From [Borrelia] lusitaniae (GTDB taxonomy: Bacteria > Spirochaetota > Spirochaetia > Borreliales > Borreliaceae): a stretch of 64,000 nt of DNA. Shown piece after piece: positions 9,119-19,541 of the stretch. Below the pieces are notes generated by a model that saw only the letters and a program-made list of their open reading frames with translations, was not told the DNA's origin and searched no databases. Location: positions 839,615 to 903,614 of the forward strand of contig NZ_CP124050.1 in NCBI RefSeq assembly GCF_030440365.1, given 5' to 3'. How positions within the stretch are numbered: position 1 is the stretch's first letter; the number at the start of each line of letters is the position of its first letter. The position numbers and the translations under genes were made by a program.

Positions 9119-9385
9119 ATGATAGATAAAAAGCAAAAGCAAAAAATAGTTTCTGAATTTGGAAAAAATGAAAATGATACTGGTTCTGTTGAGGTTCAGA
9201 TTGCACTTATTACAAGTAGAATAAAGTATTTAACTGAACATTTAAAGATAAATAAAAAAGATCATAGTTCAAAAAGGGGCTTGTTAAAGTTGGTAGGACA
9301 AAGGCGAAGCTTATTGCGATATTACCAGAAAAAAGATTTAGAAGCTTATAGGATGTTGATATCTAAACTTGGTCTTAGAAAATAA
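9119..9385 (+). CDS. rpsO: 30S ribosomal protein S15 (uS15)
   Basis: Binds 16S rRNA early in assembly of the 30S platform. The 88-residue length is standard and the whole family pattern is present: the N-terminal helix, [41 protein letters not shown], and [17 protein letters not shown] lies upstream of the ATG. pnp follows 13 bases after the stop, the same rpsO-pnp pairing as in many bacteria. Confidence 0.98.
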   Translation: MIDKKQKQKIVSEFGKNENDTGSVEVQIALITSRIKYLTEHLKINKKDHSSKRGLLKLVGQRRSLLRYYQKKDLEAYRMLISKLGLRK

Positions 9386-9398
9386 AAGAGGTTAAATT

Positions 9399-11573
9399 TT
9401 GAGGAAAATATTAAAGTTGAAAATAGGCAGAGACGAGTTAGTATTTGAAACGGGATTTATGGCTAAGCAAGCTAATGGGTCGGTTCTTGCAACTTATGGG
9501 GGATCTTCGGTTCTTGCAACTGTTTGTTGTTCAAGTAATGTGAGAGAAGATTTAGATTTTGTTCCGCTTTCTGTTGAATATAATGAGAAATATTATGCAG
9601 CTGGTAAAATTCCAGGAGGATTCATCAAAAGAGAAGGAAAACCAAAGGATAAAGAAATACTTGTTTCTAGGTTAATAGATAGGCCAATGAGGCCTCTTTT
9701 TGATAAAAGATTTGGTCGAGAAATTCAAGTAATTCCTACGACTTTAGCTACAGATCAGCTCAATCCTCCTGATATTGTTGGAATGAATGCTGCTTTTACA
9801 GCAGTTTTTTTGTCAGATATTCCGTTTAATGGTCCAATTGCAGCCGTTAGAATGGTTTATTTAAATGATAAGTTTATAGTAAATCCTTCGTTTGAAGAGA
9901 TTAATGAATCTGATCTTGATATTGTTGTTGCAGGAAGTTTAAATGGAATTACAATGGTAGAAGGTGGTGCTAATGAGGTTAGTGAGGATATCTTGCTTTC
10001 AGCAATAGACAGCGCACATGAATATATTAAACAAATTTGCAATGCTCAAAAAGAATTTTTAGATATTGTAGGTAAAAAGGAAAAACTTCCTTTAGCTTTT
10101 GAAGAAAAAACATTTGAATTTAAAGAAGAGCTTAGAGATTTTATTTATGCTGATCTCAAAGAGGCTTGTTTTGTTAAGGGAAAGCTTAATAGAGACAAAG
10201 CTATAACTTTGCTGAGAAATAAATCTCATGAGCATTTTTCTTCTCTTGAGAAATTGACTGATAGCAATGAGTCTCTTTTCCATAAAGCTTTTGATGATTT
10301 TGAGAAGGAGATTGTTAGAAACTCTATTCTTAACGATAAGATTAGAACAGATGGTCGATCCCCTAATGAGATAAGAAATATTATTGCAGAAATTGATATT
10401 TTAAGTAGAACGCATGGATCTGCACTCTTTACAAGAGGAGAGACGCAAGCTTTAGCAGTAACTACTCTTGGTACAAGTATTGATGAGCAAATAATGGATG
10501 ATATTGATGGTGATAAGCGTCTTAATTTTATGCTTCATTACAATTTTCCTCCATTTTCAGTTGGTGAGACTGGTAGGCTTATGACTGGTAGGCGTGAGAT
10601 TGGCCATGGTCATTTAGCTCAAAGAGCTTTGGAATCAATAGTTCCTGGGAAAAACGATTTTCCGTATACTATTAGAGTAGTTTCTGAGATTTTGGAGTCT
10701 AACGGATCTTCTTCAATGGCTACTGTTTGTGCTGGAAGCATGGCTTTAATGTCTGCGGGGGTTCCTGTTAAAAGGCAAGTTGCAGGAATAGCTATGGGTC
10801 TTATTAGCGAAGGGGATAAATATGTAGTTTTAAGCGATATTCTTGGAGAAGAGGATCACTTAGGGGATATGGATTTTAAAGTAGCTGGTACAAAAAATGG
10901 AATTACTGGATTTCAAATGGATATTAAGATTGAAAATGTTACTAAACATTTAATGAAAGATGCTCTTGAGCAGGCAAGAATAGGTAGGATACACATACTG
11001 TCAATTATGAATTCTGTAATTTCGGATTCAAGAGTTGGTATATCTAAGTATGCTCCCAAAATTGTTCAACTCCAAATTGATATTGATAAGATATCTCTTG
11101 TAATAGGGTCTACTGGAAAAACTGTTAAGGCCATAACAGATGAATTTGAAGTTAAGGTTCAAATTGAGCAAACTGGAAAAATTATTCTTTTCGGTGATGA
11201 TGATTTTAAAATGCAAAAGGCTAAAGAAAAAATAGAAAGTATTGTAAGGGAGCCAAAGGTAGGTGAGATTTATGAAGGAATCGTTAAAAAGATTAATAGC
11301 TTTGGGGCTTTTATTGAACTTACTCCTACAAAGGAAGGATTTTTAAGCACTCGTTTGAAACCAAGAGATAGCAAGTATGGTTCTGGAAGATTTGGGAATA
11401 GTGGTAATAGATATTCTAGATTTGGTGGTGGTAGTGGAGATAATACAAGGGGTAATGTAGGGTTAGTTCGACCTCCAAAATTAGAAGAAGGTCAGAGAAT
11501 TAAAGTTAAAATAATTGATATAGACAAATTTGGAAAAATTGATCTTGAAATTGTTAAAGATAAAGATTATTAA
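9399..11573 (+). CDS. pnp: polyribonucleotide nucleotidyltransferase (PNPase) with Gly-rich insertion in the S1 domain
   Basis: Phosphorolytic 3'-5' exoribonuclease of mRNA decay. The 724-residue protein has two RNase PH domains (about 1-215 and 305-540; [16 protein letters not shown] and the [16 protein letters not shown] active-site region), a KH domain (about 555-610) and a C-terminal S1 domain (from about 620). The S1 domain is interrupted after EGFLSTR by a segment of about 35 residues rich in Gly, Ser, Arg, Tyr and Phe, before the closing strands [22 protein letters not shown]. The start is TTG behind AGAGG. Confidence 0.97.
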   Translation: MRKILKLKIGRDELVFETGFMAKQANGSVLATYGGSSVLATVCCSSNVREDLDFVPLSVEYNEKYYAAGKIPGGFIKREGKPKDKEILVSRLIDRPMRPLFDKRFGREIQVIPTTLATDQLNPPDIVGMNAAFTAVFLSDIPFNGPIAAVRMVYLNDKFIVNPSFEEINESDLDIVVAGSLNGITMVEGGANEVSEDILLSAIDSAHEYIKQICNAQKEFLDIVGKKEKLPLAFEEKTFEFKEELRDFIYADLKEACFVKGKLNRDKAITLLRNKSHEHFSSLEKLTDSNESLFHKAFDDFEKEIVRNSILNDKIRTDGRSPNEIRNIIAEIDILSRTHGSALFTRGETQALAVTTLGTSIDEQIMDDIDGDKRLNFMLHYNFPPFSVGETGRLMTGRREIGHGHLAQRALESIVPGKNDFPYTIRVVSEILESNGSSSMATVCAGSMALMSAGVPVKRQVAGIAMGLISEGDKYVVLSDILGEEDHLGDMDFKVAGTKNGITGFQMDIKIENVTKHLMKDALEQARIGRIHILSIMNSVISDSRVGISKYAPKIVQLQIDIDKISLVIGSTGKTVKAITDEFEVKVQIEQTGKIILFGDDDFKMQKAKEKIESIVREPKVGEIYEGIVKKINSFGAFIELTPTKEGFLSTRLKPRDSKYGSGRFGNSGNRYSRFGGGSGDNTRGNVGLVRPPKLEEGQRIKVKIIDIDKFGKIDLEIVKDKDY

Positions 11574-11579
11574 AATAAT

Positions 11580-13115
11580 ATGAAATTTGTTTTGAATAAT
11601 TTATTTAAGGCTCGTCTTATATGTTTTGTTTTGTTTTTTTCCTGTCTTACTGCAAATAGGTCTATTAAAGAGTCCTCCCCCGCTGGTGATCTTGTAGAAA
11701 AGAAGAGAGAAGCAGTTATTATTGGTGATAATAATTTTGTTAATGAGAATAAATTTATTGCTAATGAGAATAAATTTAAAAGAGATTATTTGACAGGATT
11801 AAAAGATAATGAACACTTTTTTTTTAGTAATGCTTTTTTAAAAGAAAATAATTTTTATTTTAAAAAAGCTAGAGAAAGTTATTCTAAGAAAAATATTGGT
11901 TTGACTAACTATTATTTGAATAAAATAGTAGTTAATGATAATCAGTATGACAGGGAATTGTTGGCTAAGGCTAATTTATTTTTTGGATATGTAAATTATG
12001 AGAATGGTTTTTACGATCTTTCTGAATATAATTTTGACCTTTTTTTAAAAGATTATAAATATTCTCATGCTAGTTTAAGATCAGCTGAATTGAAATATCT
12101 GATTAAAGAAAAATCAGATGCAATTTCTGCATTCAAAGAGATTAATGAATTTTCTATTTCGGGTTATGACAAAGAGATTTATGATTTTTTAAGTAATAAA
12201 CTTGGGGTAAGTCATTTAAATTTAGAATCTTTGGGATTTCTTGACAATAGCGTTTTTGATTTATATGTCTTTAATGAGAATATATTTATAACTAATATAT
12301 TGGGTGGGCTTTTAAGGTATAATGTTAAAAAAAATGATTGTAGGGTCTACCTTAGAGATAAAAAAAGCATTTTTTTAAATGGTATTAGGGGGTTTGCGGA
12401 TTATAACGGAAAAATTTATATTGGCGGGAAAAATGTTATTTATTGCATAGATGATATTGATGGAGATTTGAAGCAAATAAATGTTCCCAATAATGCTGAT
12501 TTTAGTAATGTACAAGTTTTGCTTGGCGTTAAAAATGGAATATTTGTTGGTACTTTAAATTCTGGATTATGGTTTTATGATTTAAAAAATTGGAAAAATA
12601 TACCGCTTGGATCTAATAAAATTTCTTCAATGTGCTTTGATAGTTTAAAAAATTTATTATTAGTTGGAACAGTTGACAATGCTATCTATAGTATTAATGT
12701 TGATAGTTTAAAAAAGGTTAAACATTTGGATTTTTTTAGCAAAAATGATAATGAAAAAAATATTAATTTTATAAAAAGATATAAAGATAGTTATTTTGTT
12801 GGAACATATGGCGGAGGTCTTTTCGAATTAAATTTAAATAAAAATAGCTATAAAAAGCACGTTATTGCCAATAATATTGATGTTAATTATTTTATGGACA
12901 TGGAAATTAAAGATAACAAGTTGTTGTTTGCAACCTTTGATCATGGATTATTGATTTATGATTCTGAAAATGACAATTGGGATTATTTTGGACCTAATAA
13001 CGGGCTTCTTAATTTGAATTTAATAAAAGTTTCTAAATTTGAAAATTATGTTATACTGGGTACTCTTAATAACGGCTTGGTTTTTGTAGATGAAAATATT
13101 AAAAAACAGTTATGA
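11580..13115 (+). CDS. putative lipoprotein with TPR-like and beta-propeller-like regions
   Basis: I do not recognise a named family. The 511-residue protein begins with a signal peptide ending in FFSC (Cys22), a plausible spirochetal lipobox. Residues about 90-210 are helical and TPR-like (RESYSKKNIGLTNYYLNKIV ..., tandem YSHASLRSAELKYL). From about 220 on, short repeats such as NGIFVGTLNSGLWFYDLKNW, DSYFVGTYGGGLFELNL and NYVILGTLNNGLVFVDE resemble two-component-regulator-type propeller blades. The gene starts seven bases after pnp and its 3' end overlaps the LptF-like gene by 26 bases, suggesting coupling with that envelope permease. Confidence 0.75.
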   Translation: MKFVLNNLFKARLICFVLFFSCLTANRSIKESSPAGDLVEKKREAVIIGDNNFVNENKFIANENKFKRDYLTGLKDNEHFFFSNAFLKENNFYFKKARESYSKKNIGLTNYYLNKIVVNDNQYDRELLAKANLFFGYVNYENGFYDLSEYNFDLFLKDYKYSHASLRSAELKYLIKEKSDAISAFKEINEFSISGYDKEIYDFLSNKLGVSHLNLESLGFLDNSVFDLYVFNENIFITNILGGLLRYNVKKNDCRVYLRDKKSIFLNGIRGFADYNGKIYIGGKNVIYCIDDIDGDLKQINVPNNADFSNVQVLLGVKNGIFVGTLNSGLWFYDLKNWKNIPLGSNKISSMCFDSLKNLLLVGTVDNAIYSINVDSLKKVKHLDFFSKNDNEKNINFIKRYKDSYFVGTYGGGLFELNLNKNSYKKHVIANNIDVNYFMDMEIKDNKLLFATFDHGLLIYDSENDNWDYFGPNNGLLNLNLIKVSKFENYVILGTLNNGLVFVDENIKKQL

Positions 13116-14379
13116 GTCTTACATAATTGCTGAATTTCTTAAATATTTTTTAATTACGTTTTTATTTTTCTTTTTCGTATTTTTTATAAATCAAATTTTA
13201 TTCTTTATGAGAATACTTCTTCAAAATTATGTTCCTTTTTTTAAAGCTTTTATTTTTGTTATATATTCTCTTCCAATGGTGATTGCGCTTTCTCCCCCTT
13301 TTGCTTCTTTGATTTCAGTAATTCTTACTATTCATAAATTCAAGATTCACAATGAAATTTTAGCTTTTCGTTCAATTGGTATATCAATTTTTGATTTACT
13401 TGTCCCATTTTTTAAATTGGGAGTAGTTATTGTTTTTATATCTTTTATATCTAATGATATTTTGCTTCCACTTGGATCTATTGGTAGGTTAAAAATTTTT
13501 AATGAAATAAAAGAAGAGGTTCCCCATTTGGTATTAAAGCCTTATTCAAGTAAACAATATGGAGATTTAATTTTTGTTTCTGGAGAAAAATCGGAAAATG
13601 GTTATAAAAATGTAACTTTTTTTGATAACACTAGACTTAAGGGATTTGATAGAATATTTATGGCAAAAAATCTTGATATTAGAAAAGAAAATTTTCAAGT
13701 TTATTTTATTTTAAATGATGTTTTATCTATTGCCCTAACAGACAGTGAGAGTGGATTTTATGATTATTTTTATGCAGATAAGATGAAATATTCAATAGAT
13801 CAGGTTACATTTAGTGATAGTTTTTTATTAAATTATGTAACTCCTTCGCAAATGAGCATGAGAGATGTTATTAAATTAATTAAAAAGCAAAACAATTTAA
13901 TTGCAGATTCAAATATAAAAAATAATCTAGAAGGCAATTTCTTAAGTTTAAATTTTTCAAATCTTTATTTAAATTATTTATACAATCAAGACTATTATAT
14001 TGATGAATCTTATGTTTTTGAAAATTTAAACTATATGTATAATTTAAATTTAAATTTTAACCCTTATCAAGATAAAATCATGAACCAAAATTTAGCTTTG
14101 TTTAATCTTGAATTTTATCAAAAAATTAGTTTGCCACTTTCAGTTTTATTTTTCATTTTTTTGGCTTTTTCAATGGGGATGTATTCTAATAGGAAATATT
14201 CTATTATCCTTGAGCTTGTAATTTCAATTATTATTTGTGTTTTTTATTGGGTAATGTTTATTGGCGGAAAAGTTTATACTGTGCAGTATGCGCCAAATCC
14301 TATTATTGTTACTATTTTGCCTAATTTGATTTTAATTGTTGCAGGAGCAATTCTCTTTTTGAGATTATTAAAAAAATGA
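13090..14379 (+). CDS. LptF/LptG-family (YjgP/YjgQ) permease, first copy
   Basis: A 429-residue inner-membrane protein of the YjgP/YjgQ family, which in Gram-negatives forms the LptF-LptG transmembrane pair that extracts LPS with the LptB ATPase. Three N-terminal membrane segments (about 15-35, 50-80, 100-125) are followed by a periplasmic beta-jellyroll-like region (about 130-330) and three C-terminal segments (from about 345). Family features include YSLPMVIALSPPFASLISVILTIHKF and the conserved NEILAFRSIGIS. It overlaps the gene before it by 26 bases and the next by 4 (ATGA). LPS is not known from this lineage, so the substrate is open. Confidence 0.85.
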   Translation: MKILKNSYESYIIAEFLKYFLITFLFFFFVFFINQILFFMRILLQNYVPFFKAFIFVIYSLPMVIALSPPFASLISVILTIHKFKIHNEILAFRSIGISIFDLLVPFFKLGVVIVFISFISNDILLPLGSIGRLKIFNEIKEEVPHLVLKPYSSKQYGDLIFVSGEKSENGYKNVTFFDNTRLKGFDRIFMAKNLDIRKENFQVYFILNDVLSIALTDSESGFYDYFYADKMKYSIDQVTFSDSFLLNYVTPSQMSMRDVIKLIKKQNNLIADSNIKNNLEGNFLSLNFSNLYLNYLYNQDYYIDESYVFENLNYMYNLNLNFNPYQDKIMNQNLALFNLEFYQKISLPLSVLFFIFLAFSMGMYSNRKYSIILELVISIIICVFYWVMFIGGKVYTVQYAPNPIIVTILPNLILIVAGAILFLRLLKK

Positions 14380-15443
14380 AAATAGATAAGCTTTTTGTAA
14401 AAAGCATTATTCTTACTTTTTTGTCCATGAACTTTCTTTTTATGATTTTAATTGTGCTTGGTGATTTATTTGTAAATCTGCTCAATTATCTTGAAAAAAA
14501 TATTGGCTTTAGGGACATTCTTTATATTTATTATTTGTATTTGCCAAAAGCTTTCTCAGATGGAGTTGCTTTATCTTTTCTTTTTGCTATTTCCAATCTT
14601 ATTGGTAATCTTTCTATGAGAAATGAAATAATAGGTCTTTTTAGTTGTGGAGTTTCACTTACTAGGATATTAAGACCAATCATTTTGATTAGTGTATTTA
14701 TTTCAGTTGTTCTTTTCTTTTTTGATAATTATTTGGTAATAGATGCTGTAGCAAGAAGAGATATTCTTATTAAGAATAGTGTTGGTAACAGTGGATCTAG
14801 TGATAAAACTATAATAATTAGAGATTTTGCTAGAGAAATTTATAATATTAAGTCTTATGATATTGATGAGAATACTTTTTCTAACTTAATAATTATAATC
14901 AAAGACAATAAAGATGAGTTTCAAGCAAGGTATGATATAAGAAAAGCTTTATGGGAAGATAATAAATGGAAGCTTTATGGTATTAGAGAGTTTGTTAAGG
15001 TTGATAGAAAAATTAAGGAGAATGCATATGATGTTCTTGATGGGACAGGCATTATTAAGTTAGAGCCTGACTACATAAGAACTGTAATGCTCTCATCAAA
15101 GGCATTAAATTTTACTAAGCTTATTAATTGGATAAGTTTTCTCAAAAGTGAACATTTAAGTTATTCTGATGCATTGTTTGATTTGTTAAATAGGGTGTTT
15201 TTTTCATTTAGATTGATGCTTCTTAGCTTTACTGTTGGGTTTATTGCTATTGCTCTTAAAAAAAATATTTTTATACTCAGTTTATTAAATAGCATTGCTT
15301 TTGCTGTTGTTTATGTCATTTCTATTGTAATTTTTAATTTTTTAGCAGATCTTGGTTATTTAAATATATATATAGCAAGTTCTTTTACAACTATATTTTT
15401 TTTGATTATCAATTTTTTTGTTTATAGGATTGTTAGGAAATAA
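14376..15443 (+). CDS. LptF/LptG-family (YjgP/YjgQ) permease, second copy
   Basis: A 355-residue partner of the preceding permease. It has the same plan: N-terminal membrane segments (about 10-30, 50-78, 95-120), the cytoplasmic coupling motif [26 protein letters not shown], a periplasmic domain (about 125-265), and C-terminal membrane segments ([24 protein letters not shown] and onward). The ATG overlaps the stop of the first copy, so the two are translationally coupled, as expected for a heterodimer. No LptB-type ATPase gene is adjacent. Confidence 0.85.
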   Translation: MKIDKLFVKSIILTFLSMNFLFMILIVLGDLFVNLLNYLEKNIGFRDILYIYYLYLPKAFSDGVALSFLFAISNLIGNLSMRNEIIGLFSCGVSLTRILRPIILISVFISVVLFFFDNYLVIDAVARRDILIKNSVGNSGSSDKTIIIRDFAREIYNIKSYDIDENTFSNLIIIIKDNKDEFQARYDIRKALWEDNKWKLYGIREFVKVDRKIKENAYDVLDGTGIIKLEPDYIRTVMLSSKALNFTKLINWISFLKSEHLSYSDALFDLLNRVFFSFRLMLLSFTVGFIAIALKKNIFILSLLNSIAFAVVYVISIVIFNFLADLGYLNIYIASSFTTIFFLIINFFVYRIVRK

Positions 15444-15472
15444 TATATATAATAATTATTTGGGATGTTTAT

Positions 15473-16600
15473 ATGTTTAGCGTAATTAAGAATGACAAGC
15501 ATTCTAATGCAAGGGTTGGATTTTTAAATCTTCCTCATGGCAGAGTAGATACTCCTTGTTTTATGCCAGTTGGTACTTTGGGGGCAATGAAAGGATTAAA
15601 ACACACTGTTCTTGAAAAGTTGGGGTGTAATTTAATGCTTGCAAATACTTATCATCTATATTTAAGACCGGGGATTAAAACTATTGAAAAATATGGTGGT
15701 CTTCATAATTTTACAACTTGGAATAAAAATTTTTTAACTGATTCGGGTGGATTTCAGGTATTTTCTCTTTCTGGTTTAAGAAAAATTGATTTTAAAGGTG
15801 TACATTTTAAATCCCATCTAGATGGATCTTATCATTATTTTACTCCTGAGGGAGTGTTTGCTATGCAAGAAATTTTTGGCAGTGATATTATTATGCCACT
15901 TGATATTTGCAGTTCTTATGGGATTGATTATAATGAAGCCAATTTGTATACAAATATTACAACTAATTGGGCTCGTAGTACATTCAAGTCTTATAAAAAT
16001 AAAAAAGAGGGATACAGTGGGCTTTTATTTTTAATAACTCAGGGAAATTTTTTTAAAGATTTGAGAAAAAGAAGCATCAATGATATATTAGAGTTAGACA
16101 GCCCAGGTATTGCCATTGGAGGTATTTCTGTTGGAGAACCAAGAGAAAAATATTTGGAAATTCTTGAATATAGTTCTTTGTTGATACCAAGAGAAAAACC
16201 AAGATATGTAATGGGCATTGGTACTCCTCATTATATACTTGATGCCATATACTACGGCATTGATATTTTTGATTGTGTTAATCCTGCAAGAATTGCTAGG
16301 CACGGGTCTCTTTTGACAGATAATGGAATAATGCGCATTAATAGAAAAGAGTACAAAGATGATACTTCTCCGGTAGAGAAAAATTGCAGTTGTACCTTAT
16401 GTACAAGGTATTCAAGAGGGTATTTAAGGCATTTAATAAAATCAAGAGAGCTTTTTGGAATAATTTTGGCAAGCGAGCATAATATTTACTATATGTTTCG
16501 ATTGATTTCAAAGATTAAAAATGCAATTCTAAATGACAATTTTGTAAACTTTAGAAATTCATATTTAAAAAATTATGAAGAAGGAAATTTTGATGAATAA
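15473..16600 (+). CDS. tgt: queuine/preQ1 tRNA-guanine transglycosylase
   Basis: Swaps guanine 34 for a queuosine precursor in GUN-anticodon tRNAs. The 375-residue protein has [11 protein letters not shown] with general base Asp90, [16 protein letters not shown] with nucleophile Asp267, and the zinc site CSCTLC ... H near residue 305. The base-binding [12 protein letters not shown] motif is present. The proline and glycine replacing the usual FDCV-x-PTR-x-R-N-G residues are minor changes. Its 3' end overlaps murJ by eight bases with the chosen murJ start. Confidence 0.97.
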   Translation: MFSVIKNDKHSNARVGFLNLPHGRVDTPCFMPVGTLGAMKGLKHTVLEKLGCNLMLANTYHLYLRPGIKTIEKYGGLHNFTTWNKNFLTDSGGFQVFSLSGLRKIDFKGVHFKSHLDGSYHYFTPEGVFAMQEIFGSDIIMPLDICSSYGIDYNEANLYTNITTNWARSTFKSYKNKKEGYSGLLFLITQGNFFKDLRKRSINDILELDSPGIAIGGISVGEPREKYLEILEYSSLLIPREKPRYVMGIGTPHYILDAIYYGIDIFDCVNPARIARHGSLLTDNGIMRINRKEYKDDTSPVEKNCSCTLCTRYSRGYLRHLIKSRELFGIILASEHNIYYMFRLISKIKNAILNDNFVNFRNSYLKNYEEGNFDE

Positions 16601-18113
16601 ATATGTTGTTTCTACAGTTTTGGTCATGATTTCCACTTTTTTGTCACGAATAATGGGGTTTGTAAAGGTAAAGATTTTCTCTTATTATTTTGGAGCAAAT
16701 CTTGATGCTGATATTTTTAACTATGTTTTCAATATTCCTAATAATTTGCGCAAAATTCTTTCAGAGGGCGCAATGACTTCGGCTTTTTTACCTGAATTTA
16801 CATATGAAAAAAATAAATCGCACGAAAAAGCTGTTTCCTTTTTCAGAACTGTTATAACCTTTAATGTTATTTCTATTGGTTTTATTGTTTTAGTTATGAT
16901 TATTTTTGCAAAGCCTATTATGTATTTTCTATCTTATTATAGGGGAGAAAACTTAATTTTTGCAAGTTCTCTTTTTAGTTATTTGGTATTATATATTTTA
17001 CTAATAAGCTTGTCATCAATCTTTGTATCTGCTCTAAATTCATATAAAATTTTTTTTATTCCTTCATTTTCACCTATTATGCTTTCTTTTGGAATAATAT
17101 TGAGCATATTTTTATTGTATGATCGTTTTGGGATATATAGTGCTGTTATTGGCGTAATTTTTGGCGGGTTTTTACAATTTCTGATTCCGTTTGTAAATTG
17201 CCTTATGATTGGTTTTGTCTGGAAACCGACATTTTGTTTTAGAGAAAAAGTATTTTTAAATTTTTTAAGTAGATGGGTTCGTATGATTTTTGGATTTTCT
17301 ATTTCAATTGTTACTCAGCAGATTTCATTTGCATTGGCATCTACTCTTGAGATAGGAAGTGTTTCTATTTTTAGTAATGCTGTAGTTTATTATCAGCTTC
17401 CTGTAGGAATTTTTTTTATTTCAATTGCAACAGTAATTTTTCCCAAAATGGCAGAGTATGCTGTTTTGGGAAATAATTTAAAATTAAATACTCTTTTGGT
17501 AGATGGAATTAAAATTTTATTGCTAATTTTTATTCCAGTGTCTTTTTTGATGTTTATTTGGTCTGATTATATTTTAAATGTATTTCTTATGGGGGGAAAG
17601 TTCTCTATTTATGATACTCAAAAAACAGCGGGTGTTTTGAAATGTTTTCTTTTAGGTTTGCTTTTTTATTCGATGTTTAGTTTTTTTCAAAAATATTATT
17701 TTTCTATTCGTGATGCAAAAACACCATTTTATTTGAGTATTTTATTTTCTATTCTTGATATTTTACTTTCTGTTTTTGGTATTAATTATTATGGTTTAAA
17801 TGCTTTGGCATTAGCCCAATCTATTTCTTTTATGATTTGTGTAATTGTTTTCTATTTTATAATATTAAAAAGTGGAGTTAAAATTGATTTAATTGAGATT
17901 TTATTTGTTTTTCTAAAGTCAATTATTACACTTTTTCCTTTATATGTAATTTATTTATTTTTTGAAAAGTTTCAGTGGGATGTGGGTTTTAGTTTTAAAA
18001 ATCTTTATCTTTTGATTGCGGCAGGAATTATTAGTATTTTTATTTTGTTTATTTGTTATTTTGTTTTAGGAATAAATAAGCTTTTTAAGCTTATTAGGAG
18101 GAATGCTTTATGA
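16593..18113 (+). CDS. murJ: lipid II flippase MurJ (MviN)
   Basis: Moves the peptidoglycan precursor lipid II across the inner membrane. The 506-residue protein is built of about 14 hydrophobic segments and has the MviN signatures: [56 protein letters not shown] at the N-terminus (quoted by family features: Arg in the RxxGF motif and the EGA motif) and the [12 protein letters not shown] segment. I chose ATG 16593 over 16575 because AAGGAA at 16581-16586 sits six bases ahead of it. Its last bases overlap the next gene (ATGA). Confidence 0.95.
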   Translation: MNKYVVSTVLVMISTFLSRIMGFVKVKIFSYYFGANLDADIFNYVFNIPNNLRKILSEGAMTSAFLPEFTYEKNKSHEKAVSFFRTVITFNVISIGFIVLVMIIFAKPIMYFLSYYRGENLIFASSLFSYLVLYILLISLSSIFVSALNSYKIFFIPSFSPIMLSFGIILSIFLLYDRFGIYSAVIGVIFGGFLQFLIPFVNCLMIGFVWKPTFCFREKVFLNFLSRWVRMIFGFSISIVTQQISFALASTLEIGSVSIFSNAVVYYQLPVGIFFISIATVIFPKMAEYAVLGNNLKLNTLLVDGIKILLLIFIPVSFLMFIWSDYILNVFLMGGKFSIYDTQKTAGVLKCFLLGLLFYSMFSFFQKYYFSIRDAKTPFYLSILFSILDILLSVFGINYYGLNALALAQSISFMICVIVFYFIILKSGVKIDLIEILFVFLKSIITLFPLYVIYLFFEKFQWDVGFSFKNLYLLIAAGIISIFILFICYFVLGINKLFKLIRRNAL

Positions 18114-19516
18114 AATACTTTAATTTTTTATTCTTTTTGCTTATTTTAAATGTGTATGCTCAAAATGTTAGCTCTCCAGCTCTTCCCAATCCTCCTTTGT
18201 TGCCTGAAATTACAGAAAATAAGCTTGAGAGAGAAAATTCTTCTGGGGGTGAGAATTTTTCTAATGCTGGTTTAGATGGCAAGTATGTTAACGATACAAT
18301 TCTTTATGGGCTTGATAGTCAAGTTACAAACATTATAAAAGCTCTTAAAAAATCAAGTGATGGTCAATATAATTTGTCTCTTAAAAAAAGACTTGATAAA
18401 ACTTTTAATGCTGATATTAAAAAGGAAATACTTGAATTGTTTATTTCTCTTAAGTATTCAGGAGGCATTGATGCAGCAAATTATATTCTTGAAAATTATG
18501 AGACCAAAAGATATTCAAATGCTTTATTTGGCTTGGCAATTTTGTATCTTAAGGAGTTTGATGATAAAGAGAAATTAAAAAAAATTCTTATTGAAATTCT
18601 TGAAAATAAAGAGGGCAATGTGGCCTCTATTGCAGCTTATTATCTAGGAGAGCTTAATTCTCTTAATTATTCTAAAAATATGATGGAAGTTTTTGAAAAA
18701 TATTCTGGAAATGACGGTGTTAGAAGAGAAATACTTATTGCTCTTGGAAAAATGAATGCTATTGATTATCAGGATAGAATTTATGAAGTTTCGCTAGATA
18801 GCTACGAGAGTCCATCAATTAAGGCTGCTGCAATCGAAGCGTTGTCATATCTTGCTCCAGATAAAGTAACCACAAATGCTGATTTGTACCTTCAGAGTAA
18901 TAACAATAATTTAAATGTTAAATTGGCTATTATTGCTTCTTTATCTAAGGACTCTTCTTTAAAGTCCAAAGAGATTTTACAAGGATTTTTAAGAGACTCT
19001 GATGATAATATTAGATTTAAAGTTATTAATGCAATCAAAGGACACAAGGATTCTTCAGCAAAAGATATTTTGATTTATAAGGTTAAAAGCGATCCATCCC
19101 TTAAAGTTAGGGAAGCTTCTGCTAAAGCTTTAATTGATATGGATCTTGGGGATATTGAGATGAAAAACATTATGTTTGATTCTAAGATTGATAATAGTTT
19201 TAAAATTTCAATGTTTAGCTACCTTTTAGATAAGGATTCTCTAAAAGCATTGTCAATTGCTTTAGAAATTATTAATAAGGAAAATGTTAATAGACCTTCA
19301 AATGTTTTAAAAGGCATTGCTTCAATGTTGGCTGGTAAAAAGGGTAATTTTGATAATTTTTATTCTAAAATCATTGACAGCAAAAATATTGATTTAAGGC
19401 ATTTTGCATTAAAAGGAGCTATTTATAATAAATCTTCATCACTTTCTGATAAGCTTAAAAAAATTAAAAGTGAAACGAATTCTGAATATATTAAAATGCT
19501 TTTAAAAGATTATTGA
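18110..19516 (+). CDS. secreted HEAT-repeat-like protein
   Basis: A 468-residue protein of unknown function. Residues 1-17 form a signal peptide (cleavage expected at VYA-Q). After a Pro/Asn-rich stretch, residues about 60-460 are helical repeats of about 30 residues, e.g. GNVASIAAYYLGELN, DGVRREILIALGKMN, PSIKAAAIEALSYLA, DNIRFKVINAIKGH and SLKVREASAKALIDM: HEAT/PBS-lyase type repeats that usually mediate protein binding. AGGAGG precedes the ATG, which overlaps the murJ stop by four bases. A periplasmic scaffold is a fair inference; the partner is unknown. Confidence 0.8.
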   Translation: MKYFNFLFFLLILNVYAQNVSSPALPNPPLLPEITENKLERENSSGGENFSNAGLDGKYVNDTILYGLDSQVTNIIKALKKSSDGQYNLSLKKRLDKTFNADIKKEILELFISLKYSGGIDAANYILENYETKRYSNALFGLAILYLKEFDDKEKLKKILIEILENKEGNVASIAAYYLGELNSLNYSKNMMEVFEKYSGNDGVRREILIALGKMNAIDYQDRIYEVSLDSYESPSIKAAAIEALSYLAPDKVTTNADLYLQSNNNNLNVKLAIIASLSKDSSLKSKEILQGFLRDSDDNIRFKVINAIKGHKDSSAKDILIYKVKSDPSLKVREASAKALIDMDLGDIEMKNIMFDSKIDNSFKISMFSYLLDKDSLKALSIALEIINKENVNRPSNVLKGIASMLAGKKGNFDNFYSKIIDSKNIDLRHFALKGAIYNKSSSLSDKLKKIKSETNSEYIKMLLKDY

Positions 19517-19541
19517 TTATTAATAAACCATTAAGGGAGTA

